In this document: positions 8,340 to 15,103 of the stretch, one piece after another | Position numbering within the stretch: position 1 is the first letter of the stretch | How the letters are laid out: each line of letters starts with the position of its first letter | Notes under the pieces: generated by a model | The model's input: only the letters and a program-made list of their open reading frames with translations | What the model was told of the DNA's origin: nothing | Databases searched by the model: none | DNA from: Zymomonas sp. | GTDB taxonomy: Bacteria > Pseudomonadota > Alphaproteobacteria > Sphingomonadales > Sphingomonadaceae | DNA: 19,581 nucleotides | Direction of reading: 5' to 3' | NCBI GenBank assembly: GCA_027489105.1 | Contig: JAIYAJ010000158.1 | Span: 1 to 19,581 of the forward strand | Made by a program: the position numbers and the translations under genes

Positions 8340-8545
8340 GGCGCATTGAGCAGAGGTGCGGGGCGTCCCTCACCAGCCGTGGTACTGGGGGGTCGCGCCC
8401 TCTGGCATGGAGCTAACCGGCGAACACAGGACGCACGGCGCTGGGCCCGCCGTAAACCGGCCCACCAGATACCCCAGCGAGCCGGGGTGGAGACAGGCGT
8501 GGTACGGGTCGCAAGCCCCCCATGCTTGGCCGGGATAGCCCGACC
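8340..8545 (+). ncRNA. Candidate structured non-coding RNA
   Basis: This is the body of a 333-nt gene-free stretch (8323-8655). It holds a run of mostly non-overlapping complementary arms: GCGTCC 8363-8368 with GGACGC 8429-8434, enclosing CCAG 8373-8376/CTGG 8385-8388; ACGGCG 8435-8440 with CGCCGT 8448-8453; CCGGC 8457-8461 with GCCGG 8481-8485; CAAGC 8512-8516 with GCTTG 8524-8528; and CGGG 8531-8534 with CCCG 8539-8542. The module CGTGGTAC followed by GGGTCGC occurs twice (8378-8396 with a 4-nt spacer, 8498-8512 without). The helices are seen; that they form an RNA with a function is inference, and GC-rich DNA gives chance pairing. Strand is assumed from the neighbouring genes. I do not recognise it as a known RNA class. 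Confidence 0.35.
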
Positions 8546-8597
8546 TAACCCACCCCACCCGCGCTCATACGGCGCGACAAAAATCCCCCCTCGATCC

Positions 8598-8650
8598 GCC
8601 AGAAATTGCCTCGCGAGGCCCGCTAATTTTTGGCGCGAGTTTTTGGCGCG
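8598..8650 (+). promoter_or_regulatory. Palindrome plus tandem repeat ahead of the 65-aa gene
   Basis: A perfect 12-bp palindrome GCCTCGCGAGGC (8608-8619) sits inside an outer inverted repeat, GCCAGAAATT 8598-8607 and AATTTTTGGC 8625-8634 (one mismatch). The right arm runs into two direct copies of TTTTTGGCGCG (8627-8637 and 8640-8650, 13-bp period), ending five bases before the ATG at 8656. There is no Shine-Dalgarno-like sequence in this space. The arrangement could be an operator for the downstream genes, or an RNA hairpin that governs their translation. Confidence 0.4.
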
Positions 8651-8655
8651 CTACA

Positions 8656-8853
8656 ATGTATCTGCTGAGAGACGTCGAGCGGCACCTGCGGCAATCGGGG
8701 ACCAAGCCATCGCGCTTCGGCCGCGAGGCACTGGGCGACCCGGCCTTCGTCGCAGCGCTTCGTCGGGGCCGGGAACCGCGAACAGCGACGGCCGAGAGGG
8801 TCAGAGCGCATATCGCTCGCTGGCAGGCCGAGGCGAAAGAGCAGGTCCGATGA
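8656..8853 (+). CDS. Small conserved protein, HTH-like (unknown function)
   Basis: A protein of 65 residues (MYLLRDVERHLRQSGTKPSR...). The pattern of an N-terminal helix, then PSRFGREALGDPAFVAALRRG, then REPRTATAERVRAHIARW resembles a family of short alphaproteobacterial proteins with a compact helix-turn-helix look, in which the middle section would be the recognition helix and the RRGREP turn a conserved loop. DNA binding is inferred from this resemblance only. No ribosome site is visible ahead of ATG 8656. Its TGA overlaps the next ATG (ATGA at 8850-8853), so the two genes are likely cotranslated. Confidence 0.65.
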   Translation: MYLLRDVERHLRQSGTKPSRFGREALGDPAFVAALRRGREPRTATAERVRAHIARWQAEAKEQVR

Positions 8854-9176
8854 GCGACCCTGGCAAGGCGCTGCTCGCGGCACTTCGATCACGCTGCCGG
8901 CCCTATGCCCGGCTCCATGCGACGCGATCGGACAGCCACCCCTGGCGCAGCCTGCTGTTCGACGGAGAGCGCCACCTGCTGGATGTCGCGATCGACGGGC
9001 CGGATGTCGATCAGGCGGTTCGCACGCTCCGTGAGGCGGCGATCATGGCCGACCTCGATCTGCCGGGCCATCTGCTGGTCGAACTATCGATGGAGAAGGT
9101 CGACCTGACGGCCGACCCGGCAATGTTTCGGCTGCGTGCACTGACGCTGGATGCCGGAAGCGCACTCAGCGCCTGA
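8850..9176 (+). CDS. Hypothetical protein coupled to the 65-aa gene
   Basis: A protein of 108 residues starting at ATG 8850, overlapping the previous stop by four bases; AGGT at 8843-8846 is a weak ribosome site. The frame stays open far upstream but that part has no protein-like composition. No signal peptide or membrane segment. It appears to alternate helix and strand (LLFDGERHLLDVAIDGPDVD, then IMADLDLPGHLLVELSMEKV). I do not recognise a family. Its 3' end overlaps the 3' end of the convergent minus-strand gene by 11 bp, so it lies at or next to the prophage/host border and could belong to either. Confidence 0.6.
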   Translation: MSDPGKALLAALRSRCRPYARLHATRSDSHPWRSLLFDGERHLLDVAIDGPDVDQAVRTLREAAIMADLDLPGHLLVELSMEKVDLTADPAMFRLRALTLDAGSALSA

Positions 9177-10890
9177 TCATCTGCCTCAATTGTTCGAGCG
9201 TCATATGCAAAGGCTGCTCGAGCAGCGCATCATTGGCGGGCGCGTTTCCGCTCGCCTGCGCACGCGCGGCCGGGGCCGGGTTCGCCGCGACGGGCATCGG
9301 TGGCTCGGGCGCGGAGAAGACGATCGGCGCGATCAGCGGAGACGGCGCCGGATCGGCCGGGAAGCGCGGGTCAGGCACAGTCCCGAACATGGGCGCGATG
9401 GGCGCCCCTGCCGGGTCAGGGACCACCGGCGCGACCGGCGCCGCAAAGGCCGGCGGTATAGGTACCGATGGCTGCGGCGTGGGTGCCGGCTGCGGAGCGG
9501 GCGCTGGCGCGACCATCGGGATTGGCTGCGCGGGCGCGCGGGCGGCTGCGGCTCGGCGGCCTTCAAGACTGCGCTCAAGCCGCTCGAGCAAATCCTCCAG
9601 ACGCGCACGATCAAGACCGGCACTGGCACCACGCGCAGGTGCGGGGCGGTTCGATGCCACCGGTGTTGCCAGCGACGAGGCGATCGAGGCGGGCCATTCG
9701 GGAGGCGGCGGGGCGCTTGCGGGTCTCGTCGCCACCTGCGGTGACAGCGAAGGCGCGATCGTCGAAACCGGCCGGGGCTGTTCCACCGGCTGAGCAATTT
9801 CAGGCGCCGTAACATTCAGCTCGAACGGAGGTTCGACCTGCGGAGCGGCAGTCTTGACCGGCGGCATTTCGGGCGCGACGGGAGATGCCGGCGAGAAGGC
9901 CGCAAGGATGTCGGGCACCGCCACCGGGGCAAGACGTCCGGCCAGAGGATCGGACGCCGGCTCGGATGTCTCGGCAGTTGCAGAAACCGGCAACCCCGGC
10001 GGGCTGAGGATGCCGTCCTCGATCGCCGGATCGGCCGACGACAGACCCTCGTCGACTCTCGGGCCCGGCGCGGGCAGCCAGCTCGGCATGCCAGGCGGCA
10101 CTTCCGGGGCGGCCCGGGCCGCAGGGGGCGTCGGAATCGAAGGCGCTACCGGGGCAGCCGGGGCGATCAGCGTCTCGGGCAGCACCGTCTCGTCGAGCGG
10201 AGGCCAGGAGCCCCGCCCTGCCGGCAATGGATCTGCGGCCCAGCTCGGCGCCGAAGGCGGCTGGAGGGGTGGCAGCGGCGATGCGCCCAACACGGGCGGC
10301 AGGGGCGGAGCAGAAACGCCCGCACCCGGCAGGATCTGGCCAGCAGGCGGAAAAGCGTCGCCGACACCGGGCAGGAACGGGGCACCGCCGGGGGGGGGAT
10401 CGCCGATATCGGTGCGAGCCGACAGCGGACGACGCGGATCGCTCGCTATGTTGCCCGGCGCCCAGTCGTTCTGCCGAGCCAGCGGGCTACCGCTGTGGCC
10501 GATCAGATCGAGTGGGTCGGTCGGCCGAAAGGCATCGTCGTCCTCGTCCTCGAAATCATCCTCGCGACCCGGCATGATCACGCTCAGGCCGGCTTTGCCG
10601 AACAGCAACCAGTCGAGCATCACCCACCCGACCGCCGAGACCAATATGCCGGCCAGCACCGCCAGGAGGGTGCGGTCATTGGGAGAGATGGGCGGCTCCG
10701 CCTGAACCATCAGCTTGGACAGGCGTGTCGTCGTCGTGATCGTTTCGAGCAGGCTGATCGGCATGGCCAGCACGAAAAATGCTGCCGCCACGCCCAGCAA
10801 TATGGCCAGCAAGCTGCCCCAGATAAGGCTCGATCGCCGCCGCGCTTTGCTCTGTACCATCGGAACGCCCATATTAACTCTATCACCCAT
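9166..10890 (-). CDS. Two-TM, Pro/Ala-rich low-complexity membrane protein
   Basis: A protein of 574 residues from ATG 10890; ATGs at 10872 and 10860 are in-frame alternatives, and the AT-rich sequence around 10865-10920 suggests the shorter start (MVQSKARRRSS) may be the real one. After a basic N-terminus there are two membrane helices (about residues 22-44, SLIWGSLLAILLGVAAAFFV, and 74-97, TLLAVLAGILVSAVGWVMLD). An acidic stretch (EDDFEDEDDDAF) and the motif FRPTDPLDLI follow. Residues ~140-430 are Pro/Ala-rich and probably disordered. Near the C-terminus are a helix LEDLLERLERSLEGRR and a final LEQPLHMTLEQLRQMIRR. From memory, similar proteins with this head and tail occur in sphingomonads without a known function. 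It lies 58 bp behind the glycosyltransferase on the same strand. It contains a C9 run (sense strand). Confidence 0.7.
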   Translation of the reverse strand: MGDRVNMGVPMVQSKARRRSSLIWGSLLAILLGVAAAFFVLAMPISLLETITTTTRLSKLMVQAEPPISPNDRTLLAVLAGILVSAVGWVMLDWLLFGKAGLSVIMPGREDDFEDEDDDAFRPTDPLDLIGHSGSPLARQNDWAPGNIASDPRRPLSARTDIGDPPPGGAPFLPGVGDAFPPAGQILPGAGVSAPPLPPVLGASPLPPLQPPSAPSWAADPLPAGRGSWPPLDETVLPETLIAPAAPVAPSIPTPPAARAAPEVPPGMPSWLPAPGPRVDEGLSSADPAIEDGILSPPGLPVSATAETSEPASDPLAGRLAPVAVPDILAAFSPASPVAPEMPPVKTAAPQVEPPFELNVTAPEIAQPVEQPRPVSTIAPSLSPQVATRPASAPPPPEWPASIASSLATPVASNRPAPARGASAGLDRARLEDLLERLERSLEGRRAAAARAPAQPIPMVAPAPAPQPAPTPQPSVPIPPAFAAPVAPVVPDPAGAPIAPMFGTVPDPRFPADPAPSPLIAPIVFSAPEPPMPVAANPAPAARAQASGNAPANDALLEQPLHMTLEQLRQMIRR

Positions 10891-10948
10891 TAATAAGGCA
10901 AAATTGGGATTCCGTTACTTTCCTGCCGCATATTTGCGTTTTCGACGA

Positions 10949-12160
10949 TCATGTCTTCGCTCCGCCCACCGTTGTCAGGCGCTCATAGACAGGGCGATAG
11001 CGCGCGACGTTGACCGCCCAGTTCCGCTCGCGCTCGACAAAGGCCCGGGCCACGTCACGGCGTTCTTCCCACAGCGAGCGATCCTGCAACAGGCCTGCAA
11101 GCGCGGCAGCCAGCGCCGGCGGATCGTCGGGCGGGAACAGCAGGCCGGTCACGCCTTGCTCGATAAGTTCGCGATGCCCGCCGACGTCGGATGCCGCGAC
11201 GAGACGGCGTTGCGCCATGGCCTCGAGCGGCTTGAGCGGAGTCACCAGATCGGTCAGCCGCATCGACTTGCGCGGATAGGCGAGCACATCGATCAGGCTG
11301 TAATAGCGCTCGACCTCCTGGTGCGGCACACGGCCGACGAAGTGGATACGATCGGCGACCGGGGACATCTCCGCCTGTCGCCGGATCGCGGCCTCCATCG
11401 GACCGCCGCCCACCAGCAGCAGGGCGGCACGCGGGCAGCGCTCGACCAGCGCCGGCATCGCCGCGACCAGATCGTCGAGCCCTTCATAATCGTAGAAGGA
11501 ACCGATGAAGCCGATCACCTCGGCCTCCCCCAACGCCAATTGCGCGGCCAGCGCGCGATCGGGCGGCGGGGGGGCGCCGAAGAGTTCCAGATCGACCCCG
11601 TTCGGCGATACCATGATCTTGCCGGGCGCAACGCCCCGCGCGACCAGATCGGCCCGCAGCCCCTCGCAGATCACCGCGACCGCATCCGCGCGCGACACCA
11701 CATGGCTCTCCAGCGCGCGGACCGCCCGATATTTCAGGCTACCCTCGCGCCCCGTCCCGTTACCGACCGCCGCATCCTCCCAGAAGGCGCGGATCTCATA
11801 GAGAAACGGCAGACCCAGCCTGCGTGCGGCGAACGAAGCCGCAAGACCGACCAGCGCTGGAGAATGGGCATGAATCAGGTCAGGCTTCCACTCCGTCGCC
11901 ACCTCCAATACGCGGCGGCGCAGCGCCGCCACTTCGCGCCACTCACCGATCGGCGTCGGGCCATCCGGCGCCGAGCCGCTCCGGTGGAAGATCAGCCCCT
12001 CCTCCACCGCCGGGTCGGGAGACGGTGCATTGTAGCGCGGTCCGGTCACAGCCCTGACCTCCCAGCCCATCGCCTGCTGCGCCTTGAGAATCGCGCGTGT
12101 ACGAAAAGTATAGCCGCTGTGGATCGGCAGGCTATGATCTAGGACGTGGAGTATCTTCAT
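10949..12160 (-). CDS. GT4 glycosyltransferase, exosortase-A-associated type
   Basis: A protein of 403 residues. The frame is open up to ATG 12193, but the family start MKILHVLDHSLPIHSGYTFR fits ATG 12160, so I use that one. The GT-B fold is visible: an N-terminal acceptor domain (SGYTFRTRAILKAQ; LIHAHSPALVGLAASFAARR; FLYEIRAFWED) and a C-terminal donor domain (GFIGSFYDYEGLDDL; LLLVGGGPMEAAIR; IHFVGRVPHQEVERYYSLID), with the nucleotide-sugar glutamate at about residue 313 in PLKPLEAMA. The HSLPIHSGYTFRTRAI start is characteristic of the PEP-CTERM/exosortase A-associated glycosyltransferase family (TIGR04063 by memory). It probably adds a sugar to a cytoplasmic lipid-linked intermediate for an exopolysaccharide. 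It is divergent from the 65-aa peptide and O-ligase genes, across a 59-bp shared promoter region. Confidence 0.85.
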   Translation of the reverse strand: MKILHVLDHSLPIHSGYTFRTRAILKAQQAMGWEVRAVTGPRYNAPSPDPAVEEGLIFHRSGSAPDGPTPIGEWREVAALRRRVLEVATEWKPDLIHAHSPALVGLAASFAARRLGLPFLYEIRAFWEDAAVGNGTGREGSLKYRAVRALESHVVSRADAVAVICEGLRADLVARGVAPGKIMVSPNGVDLELFGAPPPPDRALAAQLALGEAEVIGFIGSFYDYEGLDDLVAAMPALVERCPRAALLLVGGGPMEAAIRRQAEMSPVADRIHFVGRVPHQEVERYYSLIDVLAYPRKSMRLTDLVTPLKPLEAMAQRRLVAASDVGGHRELIEQGVTGLLFPPDDPPALAAALAGLLQDRSLWEERRDVARAFVERERNWAVNVARYRPVYERLTTVGGAKT

Positions 12161-12219
12161 GTGCGGCGAAACGCGCCTCAAGACGCCGCGCATGTCAACC
12201 GGAATCGGGCGGCCCCGTC

Positions 12220-12417
12220 ATGATCGACACGCTTTCACTGCTGCTCGCCCACTTCCTGCTCGGCATCGTCGGGTGGAAGCTGCTGGTGCACCCCTTTCTC
12301 AACGAAGAGCCCGTCCAGTCGGGTCGCCATTTCAAGCCGGTGCTTCCTAAAAAGCCGATGAAACGCCGTGCCGGCGTGGAGATGGGCCAGCAGAGGCCGG
12401 GATCAGACCGTGCGTGA
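12220..12417 (+). CDS. 65-aa single-pass membrane peptide ahead of the O-ligase
   Basis: Begins MIDTLSLLLAHFLLGIVGWK at ATG 12220, with a hydrophobic helix over residues ~4-24, then a short basic, Pro/Lys-rich cytoplasmic tail (FKPVLPKKPMKRR). The frame is open further upstream but that part overlaps the divergent glycosyltransferase start. The stop overlaps the GTG of the next gene by eight bases, which points to translational coupling. From memory, short MIDTxSLxL-type peptides accompany exosortase-associated ligases in sphingomonads; function unknown. It may stabilise the ligase in the membrane, which is inference. Confidence 0.6.
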   Translation: MIDTLSLLLAHFLLGIVGWKLLVHPFLNEEPVQSGRHFKPVLPKKPMKRRAGVEMGQQRPGSDRA

Positions 12418-13882
12418 TCTGTTCCTGATTAGCTTTCTGGTCGCGCTGCTGCTCGCAGGACTGCGGCGTCCCTTTCTGTTCGTGCTCGCCTATATCTATG
12501 TCGACATCGTTTCGCCGCAGCGGCTTTCCTATTATCTGCTCAGTTCGATCCCCGTCTCGCTGATCGTCTTCATCGCAGCCTTTCTCGGCTGGGCGATCAA
12601 CGACGACAAGACACAGGCCCGCCCTTCTCCTCGCCAGATCATCCTGATCCTGCTGCTCCTGCTCTGCGGCTTCACGACACTGACCGCGGCTTTTCCCGAT
12701 GCGGCCAAAGAGAAATGGGACTGGGTGTGGAAGGCGCTGGTCTTCTCGATCTTCATGCCGATGACACTCTACACGCGCGCCCGGATCGAGGGGGTGCTGC
12801 TGTTCATGCTGCTGTGCCTGTCTTCGATCGCGGTGGTCGGCGGCGCCAAGACGCTGGCAGGCGGCGGCGGCTATGGCGTGCTCAACCTGATGGTCGCCAA
12901 CAACAGTGGCATGTACGAGGGCAGCACCATCTCCGCCTTCGCGATCTGCTCGATCCCGCTGATCCTCTACATGGCGAAATATTCCTACATCGTGAAACCG
13001 ATGCTGCTGACGCGGCTCTACTGGTATGCGCTGGCCTTCGCCTGCCTGCTGATCCCGATCGGCACGCAGACCCGCACCGGCCTGCTCTGCATCGCGCTCA
13101 TGGCGCTGCTCGAACTGCGCGCGGCGAAGCGCCGGATGCTCTATCTCGCGGTGATGGCGGGCATCGTCATCGGCGGCATACCTTTCCTGCCGAAAAGCTA
13201 TACGCAGCGGATGGACACGATCCAGGGCTACAAGGGCGATGCTTCCGCCTCGACGCGTCTGGCCGTGTGGAAATGGACGATCGACTATGCGGCAAGCCAC
13301 CCGCTGGGCGGCGGCTTCAACTCCTATATCGGCAACAAGCTCGAAATCGACATGAGCTACAAGACTGCCGACGGAACGACGGTCAAGGTGATCGGCTATG
13401 ATGCCGGCCGCGCCTTCCACAACGCCTATTTCGAGATGCTCGGCGAGCAGGGCTATCCAGGGCTCTTGATGTTCCTGGCGGTTCACCTGATCGGCGTTTT
13501 CCGGATGGAAGCGATCCGACGAACCTACAAGAAGGAAGAAGGCGAAAATGCCTGGGTGGCGCCGCTCGCCAGCGCGCTCCAGCACGGCCACCTGATCTTC
13601 ATGCTGGGATGTTCTTTCGTCGGGATCGCCTTCCAGCCCTATATCTACTTCCTGATCGCGGTGGAGATATCGTTCGACCGCTATGTCCAGACGCATGTAA
13701 AGAAGAAGGTCTGGAACCCGTTCCGCCGGCGCCGCCGCGAGGTGGAGGCCGAAGCGCAGGCACAGGCCGAGCGGGAAGCCGCAGCCGCCGCCGCGGCACT
13801 CGCCGCCGAGCAGGCGGTTTCCGAAACGAAGCCGGAACGACGCCGGACGCAGGCGCGTTGGGGAAGTGCTCCCAGCAAATAG
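12410..13882 (+). CDS. Putative O-glycosylation ligase, exosortase A-associated (Wzy_C / DUF5935)
   Basis: A protein of 490 residues. GTG 12410 is chosen because translation from it gives VRDLFLISFLVALLLAGLRR, the usual beginning of the family; ATG/GTG codons upstream fall inside the 65-aa gene. About ten membrane helices. The N-terminal part (RPFLFVLAYIYVDIVSPQRL, then SYYLLSSIPVSLI) fits the DUF5935 domain; the Wzy_C-type part includes QTRTGLLCIALMALLELR and a periplasmic loop containing GRAFHNAYFEMLGEQGYPG, with the conserved histidine at about residue 337. Ligases of this type transfer or polymerise glycans on the periplasmic side. The C-terminal ~50 residues are a charged, Ala/Glu/Arg-rich tail. 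Translationally coupled to the small gene before it; the channel gene starts 19 bp later. Activity and substrate are inferred from family knowledge. Confidence 0.85.
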   Translation: MRDLFLISFLVALLLAGLRRPFLFVLAYIYVDIVSPQRLSYYLLSSIPVSLIVFIAAFLGWAINDDKTQARPSPRQIILILLLLLCGFTTLTAAFPDAAKEKWDWVWKALVFSIFMPMTLYTRARIEGVLLFMLLCLSSIAVVGGAKTLAGGGGYGVLNLMVANNSGMYEGSTISAFAICSIPLILYMAKYSYIVKPMLLTRLYWYALAFACLLIPIGTQTRTGLLCIALMALLELRAAKRRMLYLAVMAGIVIGGIPFLPKSYTQRMDTIQGYKGDASASTRLAVWKWTIDYAASHPLGGGFNSYIGNKLEIDMSYKTADGTTVKVIGYDAGRAFHNAYFEMLGEQGYPGLLMFLAVHLIGVFRMEAIRRTYKKEEGENAWVAPLASALQHGHLIFMLGCSFVGIAFQPYIYFLIAVEISFDRYVQTHVKKKVWNPFRRRRREVEAEAQAQAEREAAAAAAALAAEQAVSETKPERRRTQARWGSAPSK

Positions 13883-13901
13883 ACATCAATCGGAAAGCCC
13901 A

Positions 13902-15086
13902 ATGCCCGTACCGACCAAGACAGCTTCGAACGCCAGCGTCGCAGGCGGAGACCCCTCTCTCGCCAAGTCGCTGAGCGACGCCGAGATATTCTACGACCAG
14001 ACAGTCGGCTGGATCGCGACCCATTATATGAGCATCGTCATCGCCTGCTCGATCGGGGCGGTGATCATCGCGGTGCTCTACGGCCTGCGGATGCTCGGCA
14101 CGCGCCTGTGCCGGCGCGAACATGTCGGCCATTGGCCCAGGATCATCGGCCGGGCGATCGCGCGCACCAATTTGTTCTTCATCGTCACCCTCGCCGCGCG
14201 CCTGGTCAGCGGCTATGCGAACCCGCCCGCCGTCATATCGACGACGATCGGCTTCCTGTTCACCGTGGCAGCCGCGCTGCAGGCGGCGATCTGGGTCCGC
14301 GAACTGATCATCGGGATCGTCGAATATCGCGCGGGCGACGAGGAGTCGGGCTCCTCCACGCTCGGCTCCGCGATCGGCATCATCCGGTTGCTGGTCACCT
14401 CGGTCTGCTTCATCGTGGCGATCCTGTTGATCCTCGACAATATCGGGGTCAACATCACCGGCCTCGTCGCCAGCCTCGGCATCGGCGGCATCGCCATCGG
14501 CCTCGCCGCACAGGGCATCTTCTCCGACCTGTTCGCCTCGCTTGCGATCATCTTCGATCGCCCCTTCCGGCGCGGCGACACGGTCCGCTGGGACCAGACC
14601 GTGGGCACGGTGGAGTCGATCGGCCTGAAGACGACGCGGGTGCGGGCCACGACCGGCGAAGAGGTGGTGATCTCGAACACCAATCTGCTCAACAAGGAGC
14701 TGCGCAACCTTGCCCACACGATGCGCCGCCGCGCGACGCTCATGCTCGGCGTGACCTATCAAACCAGCCCGGAAACCTGCCGCCGCCTTCCGGAAATGGT
14801 TGAGGCGATCGTCACGAGCCACGACAAGGCGGTGTTCCTCCACTGCTGCATGATCAGTTTCGGCGCATCGAGCCTCGACTATGAGCTGCTCTTCGACGTG
14901 ATCGATGAGGATGTGGAGGTGTTCAACGCGGTCCGGCACTCGATCTGCGTCGAGATACTGGAGACATTCGCCCGCGAGGGCATCAACTTCGCCTATCCGA
15001 CCCAGACAACCTTCACCGCAGCACCCGACGGCCGGATGATCATGCCCTATGCGGAGATCCCGGCCGACCTGCTCCGCAAAGGCTGA
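13902..15086 (+). CDS. Mechanosensitive ion channel, MscS family
   Basis: A protein of 394 residues starting at ATG 13902 with a modest GGAA upstream (13892-13895). Membrane helices lie at about 43-64, 83-104, 110-140 and 158-178, and the pore helix at ~184-206 has the Gly/Ala packing pattern GLVASLGIGGIAIGLAAQGI. It is followed by the hallmark MscS beta-domain start, FDRPFRRGDTVRW (~218-230), and a VESIGLKTTRVRATTGEEVV segment with SNTNLLNKELRN. The C-terminal domain (GVTYQTSPETCRRLPEMVEA) is the usual alpha/beta vestibule. It opens on hypo-osmotic membrane tension to release solutes. It has two or more helices more than E. coli MscS, as many alphaproteobacterial members do. Convergent with the dipeptidase gene; the stops are 17 bp apart. 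Confidence 0.93.
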   Translation: MPVPTKTASNASVAGGDPSLAKSLSDAEIFYDQTVGWIATHYMSIVIACSIGAVIIAVLYGLRMLGTRLCRREHVGHWPRIIGRAIARTNLFFIVTLAARLVSGYANPPAVISTTIGFLFTVAAALQAAIWVRELIIGIVEYRAGDEESGSSTLGSAIGIIRLLVTSVCFIVAILLILDNIGVNITGLVASLGIGGIAIGLAAQGIFSDLFASLAIIFDRPFRRGDTVRWDQTVGTVESIGLKTTRVRATTGEEVVISNTNLLNKELRNLAHTMRRRATLMLGVTYQTSPETCRRLPEMVEAIVTSHDKAVFLHCCMISFGASSLDYELLFDVIDEDVEVFNAVRHSICVEILETFAREGINFAYPTQTTFTAAPDGRMIMPYAEIPADLLRKG

Positions 15087-15103
15087 ACGACCGCCAGATG
15101 AAA

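Noticed and set aside
8359..8434. HDV-like or hammerhead ribozyme in the structured stretch
   Set aside because: No CTGATGA/GAAA hammerhead core is present. A trial HDV-like layout (GGGGCGT with GCGCCCT as P1) leaves extra bases between P3 and P1 and the GCGTCC/GGACGC helix competes with it, so the core does not fit.
8356..8538. Open frames on both strands within the gene-free stretch (+ 8356-8538, - 8370-8558)
   Set aside because: About 60 residues each, no ribosome site, and Pro/Gly/Trp-rich composition without a recognisable fold. Not fully excluded; conservation of a frame would reverse this.
7800..8849. Open frame upstream of the 108-aa gene, through the holin-like gene and the gene-free stretch
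   Set aside because: Arg/Ser/Pro-rich translation without protein character, overlapping better supported genes; only the part from ATG 8850 looks coding.
12347..13696. Long open frame antisense to the O-ligase gene (about 450 codons), and a similar one antisense to the MscS gene at 13599-14939
   Set aside because: High GC suppresses stop codons. The products are rich in Arg, His, Asp and Gln with no domains, while the + strand frames match known families from end to end.
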